From positions 32,204 through 96,203 of the forward strand of contig JBBIND010000006.1 in assembly GCA_037444075.1 (NCBI GenBank): a stretch of 64,000 nt of DNA, given 5' to 3'. Under the pieces are notes generated by a model that made no database searches, was not told where the DNA came from, and saw only the letters and a list, made by a program, of their open reading frames with translations. The position numbers were made by a program, and so were the translations under genes. This DNA comes from JBBIND01 sp037444075. GTDB lineage: Bacteria; Acidobacteriota; Terriglobia; Bryobacterales; Bryobacteraceae. Each line of letters starts with the position of its first letter. Position 1 is the first letter of the stretch. Below, one piece after another: positions 34,550-45,783 of this stretch.

Positions 34550-37500
34550 ATGATGGCGCCACACGTTGAAGGCCGCGATGAGCGGCTGCTATCGCCGCTC
34601 ACCGTCGAGCGTGCCGGATCGTTGCACGCTGAGCCGCTGGACAAATTTCTTTTGTTGCTGGCCGGATGGCTGCGCGTCCCGGCCGTCTGCCTGAAGCTGC
34701 GTGATCCCTCACCGGACGGAGTGCCGTTGCAGTATGCCCGTAACCAGGATTGGGATTGGCCAGCGTTCCTGCGTTTGCCGGCCCTGCTGCCGGACGAGCA
34801 ATTGTTGGTCGTCTCAGATACCGCCCGGCACACCCGGTTGGCCGGGCTCGTCTCCAGACAGGGATTGCCCCAGACGAGGTTTGTGAGCGTCTGCCCGATT
34901 CTCACCCCAGCCGGACGGCAGCTTGGCTCGCTTTGGGTTGGCGACCAACGGCCGCGCCGGCCGCGCGCTGCGTGGATCGCCACCTTCCTGCACATGGCCG
35001 GCTTCCTCGCCAGGCAACTGAGCGAGCGGCTGGTTGACGTTCTTCCCTCCGAGGTGCAGAGCCTTCACGCCTCTGCCGAGCATCGGTACAGGGCTTTGTT
35101 CGAGAACGCCACGGACGTAGTCTTCACGCACGACCTGTCCGGCAGAATCACAGCCATCAATCGCGCCGCCGAAAGGGTGACCGGCTTCTCGCGGGAAGAA
35201 CTCCTCCAAATGACGCTGGAGGAGCTGGTAACGCCTTCATGCAGAAAACTGGCAAGCCAGCTGGTACTGGAGCAGTTAGGCGGGGGCGCTTCCCAGCGCT
35301 ACGAACTGGAGATCCAGACCCGTACGGGCAAGAAGGTCGTGCTCGAAGTCAGCGCTCATCTGCTTTTTGACCACTGCCAGCCGGTGGGGTTGATGGGCTT
35401 CGGACGAGATCTGACGATACAGAAACAGGAAGTGACCGCGCGCGAACAGGCTGAACTTCAGCTTGGCAACAAATCACGCGAGCTGGCTGTCTTCAGCTCC
35501 CATTTGAAGCGCCTGCACCGTTTGAGCACGGCCGAATACAAGAACCTGGATGGCCTTTTCGCGGACTATCTGCGCGCCGGCTGCGAGATTTTCGGCCTGC
35601 CTACGGGCATGCTTGCGCGTGTTGACGGAGATCGTTGCCTCATCCGCTGGCTGCAACCCGGCCAGAGCAGGACCCCCCAATTCGTCGAGTTGCCGGTGGC
35701 GGAGACCGCCTTGCACCCCCTGCCGCAGGGCAGAGAGGCGTTCCAGCGAAGTCACTCGGCTGTGGCCCCCTGCGAGGCCATCCTGCGCCGGCAGGGGGCC
35801 GCTTTCCTGCTGGGGGCTCCCATCTGGGCAGGCGAGAAGTTCTTCGGCGCGCTGTGCTTCGCCTCGCTGCATCCCCGCGGCGGGATGATGAGTTCTCATG
35901 AAGCCGAGATTGTTGAGCTGATGGCGCGCAGCATCGGCCGGGCCATTTTCGATGAGCAGGACAGGGCGGATCGCGAGCACGCCGGTCTGCTGGAGCGCGA
36001 ACGCAATCAGGTGCTCGAGATGATTGCCATGCACCGGCCGCTCGAGGAGAGCTTGGAAGCGGTTGTCCGCATGATCGAGCGGCACCAGCCGGAACTTCGG
36101 GGAGCCGTGTTGCTGGTTGGCAAAGGCTCGCTGGAGACTGCTGCAGCGCCTCGGATGCCCGCCGGTTTCTCGTCCGCCGTGGAGTCTCTTCCGGTGAGCG
36201 AAAGCTGCTCCTGTTGCGGTCCGGACGCCGGTTTCTGCCAGCGGGTTCTGTTCCTGGCCACAGCCAGTGAAGTCCCGGCGGCTGCGTACCGTGATCTACT
36301 CCGGCAGGAACGCCTCGCGATGCTGGGCTGCACACCCATCCGGTCGGCTTCCCGCCAGGTGCTCGGTTTCGTCGCCGCCTACGGCGGACCCGAAGCGGCC
36401 GCGGTGGATTGCTCATCCTGGCTGGAAAACGCCAGCTATCTGGCCGCCATCGCTCTCCAGAACCGCCAACTCACCGACCAGTTGGCCTACCAGGCTCTGC
36501 ATGACAGTCTTACGGGGTTGCCAAACCGCCGCAACCTTGTCCAACAACTCGAGCGCGCCATCGGAGAGGCGCGACGCAAGAAGACTCAGTTGGCCGTCGT
36601 CTTCATCGACCTGGACCGGTTCAAGCCCATCAACGATACGCTGGGACACACGGTGGGCGACCTGCTCCTGGAGCGCGTCGGCAAGCGCCTGAAGTCACGG
36701 CTGCGCAGCGGCGACATCCTGGCACGCGTGGGTGGCGATGAATTCACCGTGATGCTCGAACACCTGAGCGGGGCCGAGCAGGCCGCGCTCATGGCCCAGC
36801 AGTTGCTCGATGCCATTAGGGAACCCATCACGCTCGACAACCACGAGTTGTTCGTCACCGCCAGCGTAGGCGTCAGCCTCTTCCCTCAAGACGGGCAGGA
36901 ATCCTCCGAACTCGTCTCCAAGGCCGACACGGCCATGTACCGCGTCAAGTTCCGGGGCAAGAACGACCTCGGCTTTTACGCCACCGACGGAGCGGCAGTC
37001 CGCTACCTTCAACTGGAACTGGAAAGTGACCTGCACCGCGCGCTGGAATACGGGGAACTCTCGCTCCTGTACCAGCCGCAGGTGGAGATGAACGGCAGGC
37101 TGGACAGCCTGGAAGTGCTCCTCGCCTGGAATCACCCCAAGTACGGGCGCATGCCCGCCAGACGCTTCATCCCTCTGGCGGAGGAGACAGGCATGATTGT
37201 TCCCATCGGCGCCTGGGTGATTCAGCAGGCGTGCCTGCAGTGCGCCGCTTGGGTGGGGGCCGGCTACCGGCCCACCAAAGTGGCGGTCAACGTCTCCGCC
37301 CTGCAGTTTGCACGCCCGGACTTCGTGGAAACGGTGGCCGAAAGCTTGCGGCAATCCGGGCTGGACCCTCGACTGCTGGAACTGGAACTGACCGAAAGCC
37401 TGGTCATGCGGGACATTGACGAATCCGCGCGCCGCATGGCCCGCATCCGTGACTTGGGCGTCGGCATCTCCATCGACGATTTCGGTACGGGCTATTCCTC

Positions 37501-37798
37501 GCTGAGCTACCTGCGTTGTCTGCCTGTGGACACGCTAAAGATCGACAAGAGTTTCCTCCACGAAATAGAGACATCCACCAGCGCCGTGCCCATGATCCGA
37601 AGCATCGTCAGCCTGGCTCACAATATGGGGCTGTCCGTGGTGGGGGAGGGTGTGGAGAATGAAAAGCAACTCGCCCTGCTCCGCGAGGCAGGTTGCGACA
37701 GAGCCCAAGGCCACTTGTTCGGCTTTCCGCGGACGGCGAAAGGAGTTGGCCGCCTCCTGAAACACAAGGGACTGCGTTTGCCCCTGCGCCCCCGCTGA
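34550..37798 (+). CDS. GAF-PAS-GAF-GAF-GGDEF-EAL cyclic-di-GMP protein
   Basis: 1082 residues, no membrane segment. A GAF-like N-terminus (1-165), PAS (HRYRALFENATDVVFTHDLS, about 180-300), two further GAF-like regions (about 320-480 and 490-640), a diguanylate cyclase domain with RVGGDEFTVML at about 728 and the inhibitory RSGD site five residues before it, then an EAL domain from about 850. The EAL motif itself reads EVL (SLEVLLAW), but VNVSALQF, LELTES, SIDDFGTGYSSLSYL, LKIDKSF, VVGEGVE and AQGHLFG are present, so phosphodiesterase activity is plausible. Start is ATG 34550 or 34553. Confidence 0.9.
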   Translation: MMAPHVEGRDERLLSPLTVERAGSLHAEPLDKFLLLLAGWLRVPAVCLKLRDPSPDGVPLQYARNQDWDWPAFLRLPALLPDEQLLVVSDTARHTRLAGLVSRQGLPQTRFVSVCPILTPAGRQLGSLWVGDQRPRRPRAAWIATFLHMAGFLARQLSERLVDVLPSEVQSLHASAEHRYRALFENATDVVFTHDLSGRITAINRAAERVTGFSREELLQMTLEELVTPSCRKLASQLVLEQLGGGASQRYELEIQTRTGKKVVLEVSAHLLFDHCQPVGLMGFGRDLTIQKQEVTAREQAELQLGNKSRELAVFSSHLKRLHRLSTAEYKNLDGLFADYLRAGCEIFGLPTGMLARVDGDRCLIRWLQPGQSRTPQFVELPVAETALHPLPQGREAFQRSHSAVAPCEAILRRQGAAFLLGAPIWAGEKFFGALCFASLHPRGGMMSSHEAEIVELMARSIGRAIFDEQDRADREHAGLLERERNQVLEMIAMHRPLEESLEAVVRMIERHQPELRGAVLLVGKGSLETAAAPRMPAGFSSAVESLPVSESCSCCGPDAGFCQRVLFLATASEVPAAAYRDLLRQERLAMLGCTPIRSASRQVLGFVAAYGGPEAAAVDCSSWLENASYLAAIALQNRQLTDQLAYQALHDSLTGLPNRRNLVQQLERAIGEARRKKTQLAVVFIDLDRFKPINDTLGHTVGDLLLERVGKRLKSRLRSGDILARVGGDEFTVMLEHLSGAEQAALMAQQLLDAIREPITLDNHELFVTASVGVSLFPQDGQESSELVSKADTAMYRVKFRGKNDLGFYATDGAAVRYLQLELESDLHRALEYGELSLLYQPQVEMNGRLDSLEVLLAWNHPKYGRMPARRFIPLAEETGMIVPIGAWVIQQACLQCAAWVGAGYRPTKVAVNVSALQFARPDFVETVAESLRQSGLDPRLLELELTESLVMRDIDESARRMARIRDLGVGISIDDFGTGYSSLSYLRCLPVDTLKIDKSFLHEIETSTSAVPMIRSIVSLAHNMGLSVVGEGVENEKQLALLREAGCDRAQGHLFGFPRTAKGVGRLLKHKGLRLPLRPR

Positions 37799-37815
37799 AG
37801 GGCGGCTAAACCGCG

Positions 37816-38205
37816 CTAGCGGGCAGGCGGGCGGACCTGCGCCTCGACGAGCATCTGCTCGAACTTCTTCTGCTGGTCCGGGTCTAGAATGCGCAGGATG
37901 CGGTCCTTGCCGCTGGCGCGCACGTCCGCCATTTGAGACTGGAGGGCGTGATAGTACTTCACGAAATCATCCAGGACGACTTCGAGTCTTTTCGCTTGCT
38001 CGGGCGTAAGGTTCAGTTCCGCGGTGAGGCGGTGGAGAGAAAGTTCTTTGCCGCCTTCGCTGAAATAAGCAACGCTTTGAGCCGACGCCGGTGTCATGCC
38101 GTGCTTCATAGCCAACCCGCCGGCCGCCGCCCCGCACAGAAACACCAGCAGGAGCGTCAGAATGACGCGTGGATTTCTCCAGGGTCTGAGCTCGGATGGG
38201 GTCAT
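37816..38205 (-). CDS. CpxP/Spy-like periplasmic protein with N-terminal anchor
   Basis: 129 residues. A transmembrane segment (VILTLLLVFLCGAAAGGLAM, about 14-33) precedes a helical domain with LTAELNLTPEQAKRLEVVLD and ILDPDQQKKFEQMLVEAQ, the paired LTxxQ-like motifs of the Spy/CpxP/heavy-metal-sensor group. Such proteins sense or buffer envelope stress. It lies 12 nt after the anti-sigma gene, pointing to one module with the ECF sigma factor. Confidence 0.65.
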   Translation of the reverse strand: MTPSELRPWRNPRVILTLLLVFLCGAAAGGLAMKHGMTPASAQSVAYFSEGGKELSLHRLTAELNLTPEQAKRLEVVLDDFVKYYHALQSQMADVRASGKDRILRILDPDQQKKFEQMLVEAQVRPPAR

Positions 38206-38217
38206 GCGCTTGCCTTT

Positions 38218-38718
38218 CTACTGGTCCGCATACGTAGCCAGGTTGACCAGGATCACGTCCCGGTCTCGTTCCTGGTCGTAGCCGAGCGGCGGAGCGGGGA
38301 CCTCCTCAGCCAATATAGCCTCCGGCTCCGAAACCACATAGGTGTTGCCCGGCTCCAAGGAAATCAGAATGCCTGCCAGCAGCAATAGAAGAGCCAGAGA
38401 GGAATAAGCCAGGCGGCGCGAAAACGCCGGTTCGAGAAAGACGCTCCAGACGGAAGCTTGGGCTCGCTCTTCGATGCGGCGCATCAGCCGCCCGTAGAAG
38501 CCCGGCGCAGGCCCGCAATCAACTGGAGGACGCAAACTGCGCAGCGTGAGGCACTGCGCCCGCATCCTGCTCACCAGTTCACGGCATTCGCGGCAAACCT
38601 CCAAATGTTCTTCGACTTCCACCAGCCAACCGGGCGAGGGAACTCCCCCGCTACCGCCGCCGGCACATGGTTGGCTGCTCAGGTAGTCTTCAAGGCGGTC
38701 CTTGATTAGCCCATGCAT
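38218..38718 (-). CDS. Membrane anti-sigma factor with zinc-finger domain
   Basis: 166 residues. A cytoplasmic HC2-type zinc finger (HLEVCREC, about residue 38) is followed by one transmembrane helix (SSLALLLLLAGILISL, about 109-124) and a periplasmic tail. This is the usual layout of anti-sigma factors that hold an ECF sigma factor until an envelope signal arrives. It lies between the sigma gene (112 nt upstream) and the CpxP-like gene. Confidence 0.8.
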   Translation of the reverse strand: MHGLIKDRLEDYLSSQPCAGGGSGGVPSPGWLVEVEEHLEVCRECRELVSRMRAQCLTLRSLRPPVDCGPAPGFYGRLMRRIEERAQASVWSVFLEPAFSRRLAYSSLALLLLLAGILISLEPGNTYVVSEPEAILAEEVPAPPLGYDQERDRDVILVNLATYADQ

Positions 38719-38789
38719 GGCTTCCTTCCCTCATCATCGCTACTCCGGCCGGCACATAACCGGTCTGCGGATCTAACGTCCGCTTCGCA

Positions 38790-38810
38790 AACGGATCTAT
38801 CCGATCCGTT
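38790..38810 (-). terminator. Hairpin between sigma and anti-sigma genes
   Basis: AACGGATC-TATCC-GATCCGTT, an 8-bp perfect stem with a 5-nt loop, in the 112-nt gap. No T-tract. It could lower anti-sigma expression relative to the sigma factor or act as an operator. Confidence 0.4.
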
Positions 38811-38830
38811 CGTTTCCTTGAAGGCTTGCC

Positions 38831-39451
38831 TCACGCCTCGGCCCCCTGAGAGGCCTTGCCTGTGAGACGTTTGGCTGCTCCGAGCAGTTTCTGCCTTGCT
38901 CGAAAAAGCTTCACCTTGATCGTATTCTGATTCATTCCGGTGAAGTCTGCCAGTTCCTCAATGGAGTGCCCTTCCACTTCCTTCAGCACCAGAAGGAGGC
39001 GATCTTCCTCCGGCAGGCGCATCAGCAACTTTCTCGCCAGGTCGCGCGTGGCGAGGGCGGTATCGATCGGCTTCTCACGTTGTTGCGCCTCAGCGGCGCT
39101 CGCCAGACGGAGCGTGTCCTGCTCGGAAAAATCGCTCTCGTAGACCAGTTTCCGCACCTTGCGCTTGCGGAGATAGTCATAGCACTCGTTGACGGTGATC
39201 TTGTAGATCCAGGTAAGCAGGCTGCTGCGGCGGTCGAAACGGCGGATGGACAGGTAGACTTTGGCAAATACCTGCTGCGCTATATCCTCGGCGTCGTTGT
39301 GGTTCCGGAGGATGCCGTAAATAATTGAAAATACTTTGCTTTGATACCGCTCGACGATCTCCTGGAAGGCCCGCTCGTCGCCCTCCTGGGCCCGCTGGAT
39401 TAAGGCGGATTCTTCCCTGGTCTGGTTATTCACGCTGGCTTGAACCCGCAC
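38831..39451 (-). CDS. ECF-type RNA polymerase sigma factor
   Basis: 206 residues. Region 2 is clear: ALIQRAQEGDERAFQEIVER, then HNDAEDIAQQVFAKVYLSIR and TWIYKITVNECYDYLRKRKV. Region 4 is RLPEEDRLLLVLKEVEGHSI and GMNQNTIKVKLFRARQKLLG. It directs polymerase to stress promoters. GTG 39451 is chosen because GGGAG precedes it; GTG 39433 is an alternative. Cotranscribed with its anti-sigma factor. Confidence 0.9.
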   Translation of the reverse strand: MRVQASVNNQTREESALIQRAQEGDERAFQEIVERYQSKVFSIIYGILRNHNDAEDIAQQVFAKVYLSIRRFDRRSSLLTWIYKITVNECYDYLRKRKVRKLVYESDFSEQDTLRLASAAEAQQREKPIDTALATRDLARKLLMRLPEEDRLLLVLKEVEGHSIEELADFTGMNQNTIKVKLFRARQKLLGAAKRLTGKASQGAEA

Positions 39452-39641
39452 CTGACTCCCGACCGCAGGACAAGGCCATGAACTGGCACAGCCACTCATA
39501 CACACTTGGGACGGGTCGCATCATCATTCGGTTGCAGGCGCTCTTTCGATTGCGTCCGCGGTTGGCCTGGCGCCAGAGGCTTTGACTCATGCCGTACTCG
39601 AACAAGATAACAGATCCGGAGTGGGGCATCCGGGAACCGGC

Positions 39642-40802
39642 TCAAAGCACCTCGAGGAAGAGGCATTTCAGGTAGTGCGTTTCCGGAACGGTGAGCAGAA
39701 TGGGGTGGTCCCGCGACTGCGTGCGCCTTTCCAGCACTCGCACCGTCTTGTCGGCGTCACAAGCGGCTGCCGCCACAGCCGCCAGCAGCATGGCCTCGCT
39801 GACGTGGTGCGAGCAGGAGCAGCTCACCAGAATGCCGCCCGGCTCCAGCAGCGAGAAGGCCCGGTAATTGATCTCCCTGTACCCGCGCAGAGCCTCGGAA
39901 ACCACGGAGCGGGACTTGGCAAACGCCGGCGGGTCCAGCACCACCATGTCGAAACGGCGTCCGCCTGAAGCGTAGCCGGCCAGCAATTCGAACACGTCCG
40001 CCCGCCGAAAGCTGAGGTTGCTGATCTCATTCAGCCGGCAGTTGTGCTCGGCCAGTTCGAGCGCCGGCGCAGAACTGTCGACGGCTTCGACCGATTTACA
40101 GCGCGCGGCCAAATGCAGGGCAAACCCCCCGCATGAGGTGAAGCAATCCAATGCCTTGCCTCGTCCATAGGCAGCTGCCGCCGCGTAGTTTTCTCGTTGG
40201 TCCAGGTAAACGCCCGTCTTCTGGCCTCCCCGCAAGTCGGCCGCGAAGCGCAGCCCGTTCAACCCGATTTCGACTCTTTCCGGTATGTTTCCCGCTGCCA
40301 CGGATCTTTCAAGCGGCAATTGCTCGTGCTTTCGCACCGGGGAGTCATTGCGCAGCATGATTCCCTTCGGCGAGAAAAGCTCCTCCAGGCAGGAGACGAT
40401 CCAATCCCGGGAGGCATCCATGCCCTGATTCAGGGTCTGGACAGTGAAATATTCACCGTAGCGATCCACGACCAGAGCGGGCAGCCTGTCGCCTTCCCCG
40501 TGAACCAGGCGGCAGGCGTCGGTGGAGTGGACGACTCGGGTGCGGTGTTCAGCCGCGAGGCGCAGCCTTTCGAGGAAAAAATCCCGGTCGATGCCGGCCT
40601 GCCGGGAGGCGAGCATTCGCAGGCAAATCCGGGAGGAGGAACTGTAGTGGGCTGTTCCCAACAGGCGCCCGGTAGGATCATCGACGCGCACCGCCTCACC
40701 GCCACGGGCATCGCCTCGATGAACCACATCATCGGAGAAGATCCACGGATGCCCGGACTCAACCCGGGCGGCGGCTTTCCGGTTCACCTTCACCGTGGTC
40801 AT
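39642..40802 (-). CDS. rlmI: RlmI-type class I rRNA methyltransferase
   Basis: 386 residues. PUA-like N-terminus (ARVESGHPWIFSDDVVHRGD), an RlmI linker region (DLRGGQKTGVYLDQRENYAA) and a SAM-binding core: ALDCFTSCGGFALHLAARCK, then DMVVLDPPAFAKSRSVVSEA with the DPPAF motif. Such enzymes make 5-methylcytidine in 23S rRNA. Ends LLTVPETHYLKCLFLEV, the family C-terminus. Sixteen nt after htpX... on the same strand (htpX 40818-41672 precedes it), so they may be cotranscribed. Confidence 0.85.
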   Translation of the reverse strand: MTTVKVNRKAAARVESGHPWIFSDDVVHRGDARGGEAVRVDDPTGRLLGTAHYSSSSRICLRMLASRQAGIDRDFFLERLRLAAEHRTRVVHSTDACRLVHGEGDRLPALVVDRYGEYFTVQTLNQGMDASRDWIVSCLEELFSPKGIMLRNDSPVRKHEQLPLERSVAAGNIPERVEIGLNGLRFAADLRGGQKTGVYLDQRENYAAAAAYGRGKALDCFTSCGGFALHLAARCKSVEAVDSSAPALELAEHNCRLNEISNLSFRRADVFELLAGYASGGRRFDMVVLDPPAFAKSRSVVSEALRGYREINYRAFSLLEPGGILVSCSCSHHVSEAMLLAAVAAAACDADKTVRVLERRTQSRDHPILLTVPETHYLKCLFLEVL

Positions 40803-40817
40803 GGCCGACGGTTCAGG

Positions 40818-41672
40818 TCAGAACGGGGCGCTCAGCACCAAGCTCCGCAACCGGGCCACGCGATCCGCCGTGGCTGGGTGCGTAGAGAACAGGCGCATCA
40901 GGGAGCCGCCGGCGAACGGCTTGATGATGAACATGTGCGCCGTCGCCGGGGAAGCCTCCAGGGGAATGCGCTTCGACCACGCTTCAAGTTTTTGCAGGCC
41001 CGAGATCAGGCCATCCGGGCTGCCTGTGTAGCGTGCCGCCGTTGAGTCGGCAGAATACTCCCGCGTCCGGGAAATCGCCATCTGGATCAACATGGCGGCG
41101 ATCGGCGCCAAGATCAGCATGAAGATCCCGGCCAGAGGGTGACTGCCTTCTTCGTCATCGCGCCGCCCGCCAAAGAACAACGCCATCCGGGCAATCATGG
41201 TGATGGCGGCGGCGATGGTGGCGGCAACGGAACTGATGAGCACGTCGCGGTTTCTGATGTGTCCGAGTTCGTGGCCAATCACGCCCTCCAGTTCACGATC
41301 ATTGAGCAACTCCAACAACCCGGCGGTCACCGCCACCGAGGAGTGCTTGGGATTTCGCCCGGTGGCAAAGGCGTTCGGAGAGTTTTCCGGAATCACCCAC
41401 AGCCTCGGCACCGGGATCTCCATGCGCTGGCACAGGGACTGCGTCATCGGTCCGATGCGGGCATACACGTCACGATTCTCGGAAGCGGTAACCGGCTTGG
41501 CGCGGAACATCGTCAGGGCGATCTTCTCCGAGAAGAAATAGCTGAAAAAGTTCATGCCCACGGCCAGAAGCATGCCCAAATACAGCCCCTGTTTGCCGGC
41601 GACAGCCTGCCCCCCCGCCAGCAAGAGCCCGCTCAGTAATCCGAGTAAAACGACCGTTTTGATACCGTTCAT
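40818..41672 (-). CDS. htpX: HtpX-like membrane zinc metalloprotease
   Basis: 284 residues. Two N-terminal membrane helices (TVVLLGLLSGLLLAGG, GLYLGMLLAVGMNFFSYFF), the HELGH zinc motif in GVIGHELGHIRNRDVLISSV, two more helices and the third ligand region SRTREYSADSTAARYTG. HtpX degrades misfolded inner-membrane proteins. An excellent Shine-Dalgarno GGAGGTC precedes ATG 41672. It lies next to hsp20 on the same strand, a plausible protein-quality pair. Confidence 0.93.
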   Translation of the reverse strand: MNGIKTVVLLGLLSGLLLAGGQAVAGKQGLYLGMLLAVGMNFFSYFFSEKIALTMFRAKPVTASENRDVYARIGPMTQSLCQRMEIPVPRLWVIPENSPNAFATGRNPKHSSVAVTAGLLELLNDRELEGVIGHELGHIRNRDVLISSVAATIAAAITMIARMALFFGGRRDDEEGSHPLAGIFMLILAPIAAMLIQMAISRTREYSADSTAARYTGSPDGLISGLQKLEAWSKRIPLEASPATAHMFIIKPFAGGSLMRLFSTHPATADRVARLRSLVLSAPF

Positions 41673-41758
41673 GGCGACCTCCAGGGCTATTATCCCATAG
41701 GTAGGCTGAGGGGCGAGCCTGCCGGCCCGCCCCCCTATTGGTTTCGTGGACCGCCGTA

Positions 41759-42205
41759 TCAGCTGCGAACCTGGACTTTCACGGAACGCGGCTTCGCAAT
41801 CTCTTTCTTGGGCAGGGAGATGGTCAGGACTCCGTCCTTGTAATCCGCGTTGACCTTCTCTGCGTCCACCGACTCGGGCAGGCTGAAGCAGCGCACGAAG
41901 TTGCCGTACCCGCGCTCAATACGGTGGTACCCTTTGCCCTGCTCTTCTTCCTCGAAGCGCCGCTCGCCCTTCAGGGTAAGCGTGCCGCCTTCCATCCGAA
42001 TGTCGATGTCCTTCATTTCGACGCCCGGCAGGTCCGCCTTCAGCAGGATTTCGTTTTCGGTCTCGAGCACGTCCACGCTGGGCGTCCACGGACGCGCGCT
42101 GGGCTCGCTGAGCAAACGGCTCATGGTGTCTTGCAGGAGGCGCATCCCCGTGGGGTAGTCCTCCCGATCACCGAACGGGTTGTAACGTGTCAAATGCCAT
42201 GTCAT
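41759..42205 (-). CDS. Hsp20/alpha-crystallin small heat-shock protein
   Basis: 148 residues. The alpha-crystallin domain runs from SVDVLETENEILLKADLPGV through GYGNFVRCFSLPESVDAEKV to ADYKDGVLTISLPK, with the family A-x-x-x-n-GVL motif. It holds denatured proteins for refolding. ATG 42205 follows GGAGGTG, and a near-consensus promoter lies upstream. No CIRCE element is visible. It is the first gene before htpX. Confidence 0.94.
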   Translation of the reverse strand: MTWHLTRYNPFGDREDYPTGMRLLQDTMSRLLSEPSARPWTPSVDVLETENEILLKADLPGVEMKDIDIRMEGGTLTLKGERRFEEEEQGKGYHRIERGYGNFVRCFSLPESVDAEKVNADYKDGVLTISLPKKEIAKPRSVKVQVRS

Positions 42206-42561
42206 GGTTGTTTCACCTCCAAAGATCTAACTCGATTACCAGTATAAAATATGAGCTTATCTATGTCAAGTATGTCTCTACGAGAATCTGAACGGGGCTG
42301 CAGAATGCCTTTAAGTTATTGGTTTAAAATGAGTTAATAATCAGGAATGGCAGTGAACCGGCCCTGTGATCTGCCCAGACTCTCTCGACGGATCGGCCCT
42401 CCCGGTTCGAACGCTGCCGTCGCCCGGACCCGCGCCTGCTACCGTCACCATCCCGAGCAGCACCTGTGCGGCTACCGCACAGGAACCAGCTGCGGCCGGC
42501 CTGCAAATGCAAGCAAAAGCAGAGCGCCGATCCTGGAGATCAGAGTGCAGACGGGTGTACC
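42206..42561. other. Divergent intergenic region hsp20 / TonB-type receptor
   Basis: 356 nt. The hsp20-side half is AT-rich and carries the hsp20 promoter. The receptor side contains a perfect 9-bp hairpin CCTGTGCGG-CTA-CCGCACAGG (42463-42483), about 80 nt before the receptor start. No gene is seen. Confidence 0.6.
42241..42269 (-). promoter_or_regulatory. Near-consensus sigma-70 promoter of hsp20
   Basis: On the minus strand TTGACA (42264-42269), 17-nt spacer and TATACT (42241-42246), 36 nt before the ATG. One base from full consensus; the best promoter in the window. Confidence 0.82.
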
Positions 42562-45090
<2,529 letters not shown>

Positions 45091-45183
45091 ACGTCTTGGC
45101 CGCAACAATTCGAGTATGGCGCCTGGCGGCGGTTGCCGAAGTTGTCGTACCCCGCCCTCAGGGCGGAAGAAAGGAATTTAGCG

Positions 45184-45777
45184 ATGAGAAGACTGGCGAA
45201 GATCCTGATGCTGGCGGCCGTGTGCGCAGCGGTCGTTTCACTTTACGCGGCTGAAGACAAGCGCGCCAGGCGTCAGCGTGAGAGACTGGAGAACCTCTCC
45301 GAAAAGCTCTCTCGAAGGATGGCCACGCCAGACCCACAGGCGGTGCAGGGTTTCCTGCACGCCCAGGCAGGTCTCTTGCTGGAAAGAGCCCGGCAGAGCA
45401 CCCACGAGGCCTACGTTCTCGATCGCCTTTGCCGCGCGGTGGAGGAACTGCTGGAGGCCAGCGAAGAAGTATTCGACAGCCGGAAGCCTGAGGGCAAACA
45501 CGATCGCGACGAGCGCCGTGAAACGGCGGAGGAATTGCAGCGGCACTACTTTCGCGTGCAGCAGGCCGATTACTTCGCCCGGCTTAGCGGCCTCAAAGAA
45601 GCCCCCACCTATGTTGTTCATGCCCGGAGCCTCTACCAGCAGGCTCGCAGCGCTTATGACGCCGGCCTGTACAAGAAGGCGCAGCACCTCGGCGATGCCG
45701 CGGACGGACTTGTTGACGCACTGGAGAACCTCGCCCAGGCGGCCGTGCGCACCCCCGACCCGCCGGTGTTAAAGTAG
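45184..45777 (+). CDS. Exported helical hypothetical protein
   Basis: 197 residues; family not recognised. Signal peptide (RRLAKILMLAAVCAAVVSLYA) followed by charged helices (KRARRQRERLENLSEKLSRR, HARSLYQQARSAYDAGLYKK), giving a TPR-like look near residues 150-180. ATG 45184 has AAGGA upstream; a short CCGCCC-TCA-GGGCGG hairpin lies at 45152-45166. It ends 6 nt before the histidine kinase gene, so the two are probably one operon. Confidence 0.6.
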   Translation: MRRLAKILMLAAVCAAVVSLYAAEDKRARRQRERLENLSEKLSRRMATPDPQAVQGFLHAQAGLLLERARQSTHEAYVLDRLCRAVEELLEASEEVFDSRKPEGKHDRDERRETAEELQRHYFRVQQADYFARLSGLKEAPTYVVHARSLYQQARSAYDAGLYKKAQHLGDAADGLVDALENLAQAAVRTPDPPVLK

Positions 45778-45783
45778 CGGGCG

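Noticed and set aside
42206..42300. CIRCE or other HrcA operator before hsp20
   Set aside because: No TTAGCACTC-N9-GAGTGCTAA-like sequence; the promoter looks like an ordinary strong sigma-70 site.
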